Of a stretch of DNA of 64,000 bases, positions 46,560 to 57,594 are shown in pieces. The notes under the pieces are model-generated. The model was not told the origin of the DNA. It saw only the letters and a program-made list of their open reading frames with translations, and made no database searches. Source of the stretch: Benincasa hispida (Eukaryota; Streptophyta; Magnoliopsida; Cucurbitales; Cucurbitaceae); the NCBI RefSeq assembly GCF_009727055.1, contig NC_052350.1:1961340-2025339 (forward strand), read 5' to 3'. A program made the translations under genes and the position numbers. The first letter of the stretch is position 1, and each line of letters opens with the position of its first letter.

Positions 46560-49320
46560 AACATTACCATTTTACCCCTACAATTACATCAAAATCCTTA
46601 AGTACCATTGATTCCTCTAATGAACAATTAGTCATTGTCCAACTATAACTATACTCCTCTCTGGCCAGTGAGAAGGTGAGACACCTCACTGTTTAAGACT
46701 CAGAATCAGCCCTTAAGATAACAATTTATCTACTTATCCTAACAATCGGGAATGGGTAAATTCCTTCTTATGTATCTGTGTTTCTAGCTCCCCAATCAGA
46801 CAAATTCCCAAAATAGTAAGCATATTGAGTCCGCAAATCTAGCCACTCTCACCCATGCAGATCAAAGGACCGTCCTCATAGGAAGGAGTTCACAACTCAC
46901 TCAGGATTAAGGTCAAGTCACCTATGATCATCTTGGTGAAATGTAAGCCTTTCTAGCAATGGTGTTATAAAGAGATACTATTCATTTTGTGGTATGGTCT
47001 TATATGATCTCTTTGTATTAGAATACCTCTGCTCATATATCTCCACATGAATGATCAAGATCAGATCATTTGTAACACTTTACAACAATTATAACAATTA
47101 CAAAGTGGGTTGTATCCGCAGTGTCACTAAGGATAAGACACCCAATCTTATCTATCTATTACAAATCATTCAGGTTATTACTATTGGGTTTTATGTCCTA
47201 AAACGCATAGATAGTAAATATAATTAATTTACCATCATCAATAAAGAGTTATGATATTATTTTCAATAAATGTTATTAATTGTTCAATAAATGTTATCAA
47301 CTATGTTATATTCTATTTGCCTTAATAACCTTAAATCCAATAAACTAACATCCAAGGTTGTCTATGAGTCTTAAACAGTATTTGGGGACATATAAGGATC
47401 AATGTTCAAGATACAGCGTGAAGGGTCTATAGTATAAGGATAAGGTTGGGTACCTTATCCTGGTGACACTATGGATACGAACCACTTTATATGTGATAAA
47501 AACACAAGATCCAACACATTCGTGTTGGTGACATGCGAGTGGAGGTATCCTATGCAATGAGTGTGCATAAGATCGGATTGTGAAATAGTAACCACTAAAT
47601 GTAACATCATTGACTAGATAGGTTTCTATTTCAATAAAATGACCTAGGCAACTTAGTCTTAATCCTGAGTGTATTATGAACTCCTGTTCACGAGGGATTG
47701 TCCTTTGATTTATATGGATGAGAGTGGCTAGTTCGTCGACTCAATAAGCCTATCATTTTAAGAACAAGACCAAGGAAAGAGCTGGGAACATAATAATACA
47801 AGATGAAATTCATGCCTTCTTGATATTAGGGTAAGTACATGAATGTTCCCTTAAGTGGTGTCTCTGAGACTTGAACAAATGGCCCTACTCTCTCACTGGC
47901 CTAAGAGGGTTCTTGTTAAATGGTTGGATCATAAACGAGTTGTTCATTAAAAGAATATTGGTACTTAAGGATACAGAGGTAACCCAAGAGTAAAATGGCA
48001 TTTTGACCTAGTTGGTGTTACGAACACTCATGAAGGACTAACTTGTCGTTATTGGTGTATATCCATGGACACAAAAATATATTTATAGTGAGAGAGTGCA
48101 GTTGTGAGTCTTTAATGAATTGTACCCATAGTTAACGAATATTGATTAATTTGATTAATGAGTTTAGCCAATTAATCTCATATTGTTGGAGATTCTGATC
48201 TATAGGTCCGTCAGGTTCCCTTGTTAGCTCATTAAAGAATATTAATGAGAAATGATTCGAATTGTTCAAATCAATTGAGGAAGTTGTATATTGATGTGAT
48301 TAATATATATTAATTATAGATGTGATTATAATTCAAATTATGTAAAGAGAGATATATTTGAATGAGATTTCAATATTAGATTTATATGGATTGAATTCTT
48401 AAGGAGATGTATACATATAGATATGTGATATTTATACGTTAATTAACTCCATATTAAATATGATTTAATATAGTTACTAAATTGATTAATTAATGGTTAA
48501 TTAATTGATTAAGAAATGATAGAGGGGTGGAAGAATATAAACATGTGATGCTTATATATATTAATTAATTAATCATATATATTAAATTAGATTTAATATA
48601 TGGTTACTTAATTAATGTGTCAATTAATTAAATAAAGGGGTTGTTTAATTAATTGGCATCAAGGGTAAAAAGGGAATTACTTAGAGAAGGGATAAATCAT
48701 TCTCCATATAAATTTATCTTATTAGCTCATTTAAGGCAAACTTTTGATTTTGTGAAAATCATACCCTAGCCACCAAATTATTTCCTCTCTACACTCTTTC
48801 TACAATCTCTCTACCTATTCCTCTTCCAAGGGTTGGAGACAATTCATCCAACTCTTGGAATCCTAAAGAATAACAAGGTTAGTAGTTTCGGTGATCGTTG
48901 ATAAGACGTTCGGTGAAGAACAAGAGGAATTTTGAAGAGCTTGTGAGTCTAAAAAAGTAAGAACCGTTCATCCCTTTATTTCTCCCTTTATAAAGCATGC
49001 TAAGTATGTTGTTTATCCTTTTATTATCTATTTTAGCTTGTTGTTTTTGTTTCATTTAAAATGGAAAAACTAAATGCAAGGCGATCTTAACCATTTCGCT
49101 CGAGATTCGATCCCTACAATTACTTAAACATGATTCACTTGTATGTCTCCACATACATGTTTAAGTTTCATCAAATAATCTTGGATTAGATTATTGGTTT
49201 CAGGTTAATGTAACTAAATGTCAAATAAAATAACACTTATTTTATTAAATAAATAATATATTTATATAAATACAATTTACAAACTACAAGACTATGCGAT
49301 TTAGGGCATCAACCCCAACA
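46560..49320 (-). repeat. LTR G, reverse, interrupted by solo LTR F
   Basis: The parts 46560-47181 and 49119-49320 together form a continuous reverse LTR sequence; its start on the minus strand is TGTTGGGGTTGATGCCC at 49320. LTR F is inserted between them. The LTR abuts reverse-transcriptase sequence of element H at 49321, with GTTCC as the first five flanking bases. Confidence 0.78.
47182..49118 (+). mobile_element. Solo LTR F with 5-bp duplication
   Basis: A forward 1937-bp LTR starts TATTGGGTTTTATGTCC (TG has become TA) and ends CGATCCCTACA. It is flanked by ATTAC on both sides (47177-47181 and 49119-49123). The surrounding LTR G reads through when F and one duplication are removed. No internal region or second LTR is present. 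A solo LTR is the expected product of recombination between the two LTRs of one element. Confidence 0.92.
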
Positions 49321-50238
49321 GTTCCATAAGATGCATAACCAGACTTTTATACACAGTCAGACCAATTAAATATTTAAGTGTAATTGTATCCACCATCAGA
49401 TAATATGTCTCCTCATAATCAATGTCATATCTTTGTGAAAAATCTTATGCAACTAGTTTTGTTTTATATCTTGTGACCTCATTATTTTCATTTCTTTTTC
49501 TCACAAATACCTATTTGTATCCCACAGGTTTTACACCTTCTGGTACTCAGATTATTGATCCAAAAACCTGACATTTTGAATGTGAGTATAATTCTGCCTT
49601 GATTGCTTCTTTCCGCTGAAGCCAATCTTTTCTATGTCTACATTCTTCAACAAATTTTGGTCCAAAATCCTCATTTTCAAATATAATATCATGAACAACA
49701 TTATACGCAAAAATATTGTCAATAACTACATTAGTTCAGTTCCATTTTTTCCCTGTCATGACATAGTTTATTGAAATCTCATTATTATCTTTAAGTATTT
49801 CACCTTCTTCACTAATTCGACTATCAGTCACGTCCAAGGTTTCTTCATAGATATTTGCATCCTTAACCAAGTCTTTTGACTATTAACTATTTTCCTTTTT
49901 CGAGGAGTTTTATTTTTGGAACCTAGTGGTCTACCACGCTTCTGACATGTTATAGGCTCATTAATGACAATTTGCTGTATTAGGATTTCAATTTTCGATG
50001 AAACATTTGCAGCTGGTATATGTGACTTACTTACTTTCTTTGCATCTATAAATGCATATGGTAACTGATTTGCTATATTTTACAAATGAATTATCTTCCG
50101 AACTTCAAGTTCACATTGATTTGTACAGGGATCTAAATGAGATAATAATGATGCATTCCATGTAATTTCTTTTTCCAACTTCATAATTCCTCCCCCTAAT
50201 GTTGGAAAATTTGTCTCATTAAAATGACAATCAACAAA
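49321..50238 (-). pseudogene. Copia element H: truncated reverse transcriptase and linker
   Basis: On the minus strand, with frameshifts, the segment has words typical of Copia reverse transcriptase (KARLVAQGFS-, YEETYSPV-like) near 49400-49560 and the poorly conserved linker after integrase at 49560-50238. It is cut at 49321 by LTR G. It belongs to another Copia lineage than elements A-E. Confidence 0.65.
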
Positions 50239-50930
50239 TCATTCAGTAAATAAATTACCCATTAAGGGTTTAAAATATTTAATAATTGATGAGAAATCAT
50301 ATCCAATATATATTCCTAACCTTCTTTGAGGACCCATATTAGTACGTCGTAGTAGAGCAATTGAAGTATATATTGCACATCCAAAAATTCTCATATGGGA
50401 AACATTTGGCTCATAGCCATAAGCTAATTGTAATGGAGAATACTTACCATAAGCTACTGGCCTAATATGTACAAGTAACGCAACATGCAAAATAGCATGA
50501 CCCCATACAGATGTAGGAAGCTTATCTTTCATAAGAAATGGTCTAGCAATTAATTGCAAACATTTTATAAATACTTCTGCTAAACCGTTTTATGTATGAA
50601 CATGAGCTACGGGACGTTCAACACTTATCCCAATTGACATACAATAATCATCAAAAGCTTGGGATATAAATTCACATGCATTATCAAGACGAATGGTCTT
50701 AATTGTATAATTAGGAATTTGTGCTCTTAACTTAATTATTTGAGCAAGTAATCTTGCAAATGTAAGATTTCGCCTTGATAATAAGCACATGTGTGACCAT
50801 CTACTGGATGTATCTACTGATACCATAAAATATCTAAATGGCCCACTTGCTAGGTTAATAGATCCACATATAACACCATGAATTCATTTTAAAATTTAGG
50901 TGATTCAGTTCTCACTTGAGCTGATGATGG
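50239..50930 (-). pseudogene. Copia integrase (element H)
   Basis: The frame 50826-50590 reads TIKTIRLDNACEFISQAFDD, the second catalytic aspartate region. The frame 50559-50239 reads KLPTSVWGHAILHVALLVHI, then HMRIFGCAIYTSIALLR and MGPQRRLGIYIGYD, typical of the integrase C-terminus in this lineage. A stop separates the two near 50590. Confidence 0.85.
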
Positions 50931-51283
50931 TCTAACGATTAATCTGCCTTGAGAGCCAGCATCACATGATAAATCATTAGATTGAAGAATCTTTTGGCTC
51001 TTCAATGAATGTCCATATAAATTCTCAATAATTCTTCTCATCATTATAGATCCTGAATAACCCAATCGGTCGTGCTAAATTGTAAATATGTTTGGATTGA
51101 TGAACTTCAGGTTCATTGTTGCATATGTTTCAATTACTTATATATGAGTATGATATAATCCATATGATAAAATATACAACTTTTCAGTATATGATTTTTA
51201 TGTGAGACAATAGATATAATATAAAGATATTCTATCTTATTTTTTTATTAGTCTTGATATGATCAACATTGCAACATATATCT

Positions 51284-51500
51284 TTAAAGCTTAGAAGATT
51301 TTTCTTTAATTGTAAACTTTGTTCCTCTAGACAAAATAATATTTTCTTTTCCATACCCTTCAATTAAATTTGCAGAACTTGATGTCGTATTGACTTTTGC
51401 TTCCAACGTTATCAATTTGGAAAAGTATTTTTTACTTGTAAGTATTGTATGTGTACTTGCATTGTCTGTCAAACATAGATCTTCTTTGCTCATTTTTTAA
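51284..51500 (-). pseudogene. Copia protease remnant (element H)
   Basis: The minus-strand frame reads EDLCLTDNASTHTILTSKKY, where the family has D-S-A/G-T-T-H-T-I-L at the aspartic protease site, followed by residues typical of the domain. The active site reads DNAST, so it is altered. Confidence 0.72.
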
Positions 51501-51859
51501 TCACCCAACATATGAAAATGATCCATGTTTCTTCATTAAAGGAAAATAATTACAATAAGAAAAACAACACTTGGAATATACAAAAGTTAACATTAACTAA
51601 GAAAAAAAACATAAAGATAGGAAAAAAAAAACGAAAAAATATTTATACTAAATATTCTCAAAATCAAAAGAAGCACTTGCTATGCCATCACTAGTGCTAA
51701 TTTTCTCTGAGATTCAAAGAAGTCTGCCACATTCAAATTTGTCATATGGGTTGAGTCATATATATTATTATCCTGGTATGAAAATTTTATTTCCACATTT
51801 TTCTTTTTTTCCTTCAGAGAAGCTTGATAAAGATCAACTAAATCTTTTGATGTACGACA

Positions 51860-53760
51860 TATATGTGGCCAATGACTAGTTATACCACATCGAAAATATT
51901 TCTATTCAATATTTCTTGAACTCTTATCTTGTGAAGCTTTTCCTTTTTATGATTATCATTTGTGTGATTCTCTGGAAATTTGGAGGATTATTACGTCTAC
52001 CATGAAAAGAAAAATTATTTTTTCCTCTACCGCGCGACCTCGACCACGTCCACGACCACAACCTCGATCATGATTATTATTAACATTCACTTCAAGGCAT
52101 GGTGTTGTTCTAGTTGGTCGAGATTCATTGAATTATATCAGAATATTGTTTAAAATCTTTTTTCTCAATATTGCTGCTGAGCATATTCGAGACATGAAAT
52201 GTATAAAATGTTTTCTCTAACATATTGACATCGGTAATTTTCTATCCGCATAATAATAATTTTGAATAATTTTAACTAATGCAGAGTTGTAATCACTTAG
52301 GGGCCATTTGGTTGGCAGGTTTTCTGCATGGGAATTGACATAGGTATCCAATTCCCATGTTTGTTTTACAGTTTTCACCTCTTTACCTGGAATAAGGTAT
52401 TCTCATTTCCCACAGATAAGGGTTTTCTATTCCCTTCCAAAACTATAAGTTTTCTCTTTTCCCCTCTCTATATGTTTTTCATTTTACATATAATTTCACT
52501 TTGAATATAGTTAATTAATTATTAATATAATTTAACAAAAATGATATAAATATTATTTTAATAAATCAATAATGATATATTAAAATATTTACTTGGCTTA
52601 AATATATTTAATCAGTAAACTATGATTAGTTAAATTAGTTAGTATTAAACTTCATTTTCAATAATAATAATTTATTACTTTATTGTTTTTTTAATAATCA
52701 AGTCATTTATGGAGATTAATTTTAATTTGATCATTTATTATGAAATATATAATCATCAGTGATTATTTATAAGAAGTTAATTATTTATTGTGATTGTTTT
52801 TTATTATTCCGTTCATTATTAACATATCATATTTACAAAATACTTTTTAGTATTTTTATTAATATATCATATTTTTATCTCATTTTCTTCATCTTTTATA
52901 TAATATATTGTCCATTTAAATATATTTTCTTATATTATTTAATTAAAAGTAAAATTACTAATGTTGAGCTTAATTAATAATAAAAATGATTAAGTGTTGA
53001 CTATAATTAGTTTGATGTTCATTAAATGCATTAACTGGTTAATTTTAATTATAAAATTATTAAAATATTTACAGTTATAATTAAAATATTGAATATTTAC
53101 AATTATAATTATAATCTTCAAAGATTTATAATTAAAATTATTATTGATTCATAATTAATTAATTTTTTAATTGATATATTGAATATTATTTATTCTTTAA
53201 ATTATTAATCTATACAATTATAATAAAATTTTCATGCTTAATTTCATAAATTAAACACAAACACAATTTTTGTTCACAAAATTCTAATAGCATTCTCGTG
53301 CACAACTAAACACAACCATCTTTTATTCATCTTATCTCACACATCTTATTCTCAGGCATCCTTTATTCTCAGACATCTGGAAATCCTTAAACCAAGCGGC
53401 CCCTTGCTGAATTAAAATCCTATTACCTCAAATGCATCCACTCATGACAAATTTAGGAAGAATAACTATTTTTTAGTGATCATACCTCTCTTTCAAAATT
53501 TTTCATAAGATACGCAAGTCTTTTATTGTAAGATACTCAATTTTCAATCCATCATGGAGATGATGACGAAGGAAAGTCATAGTTTTTGTTTTGTTGTGAC
53601 TAGATGTCATATTTCCTTTTTTGATTGTTTCCCCAAGGTTCATAACATCTAGGTGGATTTTGGCATCAACCACTCATGACAAATAATTATGTCATTAATG
53701 TCAGGAGCTGTGAATTCTAATTTCGTAAAGTTTGTCATGGTAACACTTTAAGACCTATTC
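51860..53760 (-). pseudogene. Copia gag (element H), split by a MITE
   Basis: On the minus strand, the gag N-terminus lies at 53404-53760 and the remainder at 51860-52299. Readable parts include SDYNSALVKIIQNYYYADRK, FNESRPTRTTPCLEVN and an arginine/glycine repeat (GRGRGRGRGRGK) before the degenerate zinc knuckle near 51890. The MITE at 52300-53403 interrupts it between a FN(S) region and SDYNSAL. Confidence 0.78.
52300..53403. mobile_element. PIF/Harbinger-like MITE in gag of element H
   Basis: The 1104-bp insertion starts GGGGCCATTTGGTTGGCAGG and ends with the inverted form ...AAACCAAGCGGCCCC. Flanks are TTA on the left (52297-52299) and TTG on the right (53404-53406), consistent with a 3-bp duplication with one change. 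Removing it restores the gag reading frame. It is AT-rich inside and has no transposase, so it is non-autonomous. The end at 37468 is of the same type. Confidence 0.8.
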
Positions 53761-53780
53761 AACAGGGGAACCGAAGCTCG

Positions 53781-53791
53781 TGCTGATAACG
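53781..53791 (-). other. Primer binding region of element H
   Basis: The minus strand reads CGTTATCAGCA right after the LTR end ACAACA. ACACGTTATCAGCACGA is a junction I know from many plant Copia elements, a different priming arrangement from A-E. Confidence 0.65.
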
Positions 53792-54178
53792 TGTTGTAAA
53801 ATCAAGTAGCAAAACAAGGCACAACAAGAACATGGATATCGAAAAATATAATATAATATAAATATTTAAATATATAAAATATATAACTAAAATTAAAAAA
53901 TCAAAAATAGAAAATCAAAAGAAGAAATTGGCTCCAAATTATTTGGATTTCTCACCAATATGCACCATATTACAAAACCCACAAAAAGTCATTATTTATA
54001 GGTAATTTGGCAAATAGAAGGTGAATTACATGAACTATAATGTATAATCTTAAGAGACATTGACAACACATGAAGTAACTTTAAATACCCTTCTGTCCTT
54101 TGACACTAAGAATGGATATCTACTGTACACATGATAGTTATAATAAAACCAAATCTTTGAGCCCTAGAAGCTCTAACA
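53792..54178 (-). repeat. 5' LTR of Copia element H
   Basis: On the minus strand it begins TGTTAGAGCTTC at 54178 and ends TTACAACA at 53792, about 387 bp. A TATA box (TATAAATAAT on the minus strand, 53991-54000) lies inside. The outer five bases are AAACT. The start assignment is by TG...CA logic and carries some doubt. Confidence 0.7.
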
Positions 54179-55924
54179 AAACTATATTAATTAAAATATA
54201 AAACTACCGATTTTTCCATTCCATATTCAGCCCCTCTCCCAAAATATTAGACTCACGCCATAGTTAATCACATAAATATATTTAGAAATGTTATGATCTA
54301 AAGTTTGGAGGTGGTGTAAACAATTTTGTTTTAAAGTTCTTATTGAGTCAAATAGCCCCGCGAAGAGTGCCCAAAGGTAAAGAAGTGGGCGGAGGATCTT
54401 CAAATTAACAGTAACAATATATGACACCGAAATTCGACCCTCTTGTTTACAATACATCAACCCCATAGATACCTTTCCATTCCAAACTAAAGGCACATCG
54501 CAAATCCGTTATCAATAGAGAATTAATGACGACGACTAAATTAGACACTAATTAAGAATTCAAGGATTAAATTGAATATTTTTTAAGTTTAATGACTAAA
54601 ATAGAACAAACATCAAAATTTAACGACCAAAATATGATTTAAACTGAAAATATATTACAAAGTTTATTAATCAATAGGATTATAGCTCAACTTATATCTA
54701 TTAATAATATCAAATTCGAGGTTTGAAATTTGATGATCTTTTGTCAAACAAAAATTTATTTTCCTAGATCTCTAATTGAAGTGAACTTGACTTATATGAT
54801 GTCTATCATTCTATTTGATTTTTTAACTTTAAATAGGAACTATTATATTTTTAAATGTCAATTTTGTGTCTAATAATTATCTAAATTTTCAATTTTCTAT
54901 TGAATAACTATTATCCAATTCATTGTTTTTAAAAATTATTTGATAATTAAAAGTTTAATGTTTTATTAGAAATAAATTTCAAATTTGTATGTAATTCATC
55001 GAACAAATTTTAAACTATGAATATTTTAGAGACCTATAGATTAGACACACAATTGGTAGGTTCATTGACCTATTAGACAATTTTATTTATGGATCTATTC
55101 AAACACAAACATGAAAATTGAAAAACTAATATCCGATTTGGTAACTATTTTATTTTTGTTTTTTTCCCTTAAATTAAGCTTAAAGACACTATTTTCATTT
55201 CTAAATCTTTTCATTTGTTATCTATTTTTTATCGATATTTTAAAAAACAAGCCAAATTTTGGAAACTAAAAAAACTAGCTTTTAAAATGTTGTTTTTGTC
55301 TTTGGAATACGATTAATAATTAAATAATTTAAGAAATAGGGATGAAAATGAGCTTAATTTTTTTAAAAAAAGTGAAATGATTATCAATCGGGTCCAAGTT
55401 TATAGTTTTATTAGTAGTATGCATGGATCAATGACATCAGTTTTGGACTCAAATCAATTTTATATCTATAGATGATATTTGATTTAGAGGTTGTAGCGCT
55501 AAGTGATAGACTATCATAACAGTAATAGTCAATCAATTTTGGTAATTTATGAGATGAGGGAGAAAGAAGGAAGAGGAAAAAAAATCGATATCGTTTTAGC
55601 TTTTCAAATCTAAAAGTAGAGATAGTCGAACCATATGCCTCTTGATCGTAACACATAATATCTTGTTTTGGCATAATTTTTTTTTAAATCACAAGTACCC
55701 CTTTTTTTCTTTTCTTTCTTTTTCTTTTTTTTTTTTTTACAAAAATAAAATGAAATAAACAAAATAAGAAAAATAATAATAAAACGGCCTTCTTCGTCCC
55801 GGAAAGTCACCGTAACAAATGATATCACAATGGCTTCTTTTCCGGTGGGGATCCTGAGATAGGGCATTTTCTTCAGTACAGTAATTATCCACATCTCTTG
55901 AAACTATCTTTGTAGTACAATACA
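54179..55924. other. Intergenic region and 5' flank of the PP2C gene
   Basis: No credible gene is seen. At 54540-54660 there is a dispersed AT-rich repeat (GACTAAAATAGAACAAAC-like) and around 54675 a very degenerate tRNA-like SINE pattern (ATTATAGCTCAACTTATAT). A pyrimidine-rich tract at 55680-55740 precedes the presumed PP2C leader. Two short upstream ATG frames lie at about 55819-55860 and may or may not be in the mRNA. Confidence 0.5.
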
Positions 55925-57563
55925 ATGACCGATAGCGCTAAATCAATTCTCGAAGAGGAGACTTCGAAGCTCGAAACCAAGTCCAAGCGCAGCGCAGATG
56001 TCGAAGATGCTGATGTTGCTGTGAAGAAGTTTAAAACGGAAGCTGTAGCTGATGAAACTGGCGACTGTACCAGTAGAAACTTGGAAGCTAATGGTGATGA
56101 AGAACTTAAGGTCATCAGGAGGGGAGTCCAGTTTGAAATTGAAGCGAATGCGGCCGAGGATAAAGGGTCTAGGCATACAATGGAAGATGCCTGGGTTTTA
56201 CTCTTGGATGCAAGCTTGGATTTTCCTGGGAAATTGAGGTTCTTAGTTGTTTGGGTTGTTTATTACGGTTCTATTGCATTTGTGTGTGCCCTTGTTGAGT
56301 TTATATTATATTATATGCTTCATGGGTATTATCTTGAATTGGCAATCTTTGAGTCTTCACGAGGCATATTTTCACCATCACCGGGTAGTATGATTTGGGT
56401 AATTGGTATTAGGACGATGTTGCTCCTGTTAAACAGTTGAGGGAATTGATTAAATCATGAAAATATTTATTGTTGGCTAAGGTAGTGTTAAGATGTGCTA
56501 CTTATGAACTTCAGCGGTTTATTCTGACAGATTGTGAAGCAATAATTTCAATTAGTTCTTTGTTTTTGTGGTCAGATGTGCACATTTTGCTATCTATGAT
56601 GGTCATGGGGGTCGGTTAGCTGCAGAGCACGCTCAAAAGCATTTGCATAAGAACGTTCTCTCGGCCGGGTTACCACGTGAGTTGGTGTGTTTTGCCTAGT
56701 CTGTTTTTCAGCATATTAGATTAGTACATCATCTAGAAACAAGGACCTCATGGGCTGAACCTGTTTTAAACTGTTCAGATTTGTTCATGCTGAATGGAGG
56801 ATAGTGGCTAACTTCGTCCATCTAGAATGGATATTGGGGAATATAATTAACATATTGATTAATCTTGAACAGATACCATTTTTCCAGTATGACCTTAATT
56901 TAGCTGCAAAATAATTATACTACTCTGATAAATATCTCGAAAGGCACTTTGACTCACATGCTAGTATTGGTCATGGCCTTTTTATCAATCACTAATTTAA
57001 AGGCACTTTGACTCACATGTACATAGATGGTATTGAGATTTTTGTGTCATCTTTTCCTGATGCCCTGCATATTCGCATTTTCTGACTTCTTGCCTCTATT
57101 TTCATTTGTTCATGTCGATCCAGTTGGTGGATGTAAAAGCAACTAAAAAGGCAATACTTGATGGTATGAATGTTTTCTTTACCTCCCATCAATGACTTGG
57201 CATTTGTCGTATTTGCAACTTGATGTATTTAATTGCTTATATATATATATATATATATACATACATACATTGCAGGGTTCCGGAAAACGGATGAGTCTCT
57301 TCTTCAAGAAAGTTCTGCAGGTGCTTCTAATGTTTTAGTTATGATGGCTGGTTACTTTCATAATTATGTTTATACTATAAAAGAAAGCTTAGCTGTTCTA
57401 TTTGTATCCATGGGAGTATAGAAGGGTTCAGTCTAATTGCCTGCTAGTAAATCATATATGAGCAATAATTTTTTGTCTTGTTTTGTTTTTTTTTTCTTAA
57501 TGATAAGAAACAAAACTCATTGAGTAGGAAGATAAGATTACCCACCTCCGAGAAGGCAAGAAG

Positions 57564-57594
<31 letters not shown>

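Noticed and set aside
54660..54740. Possible third tRNA-like SINE
   Set aside because: Only a weak A-box-like ATTATAGCTCAACT and no clear B box or flanking repeat; too decayed to call.
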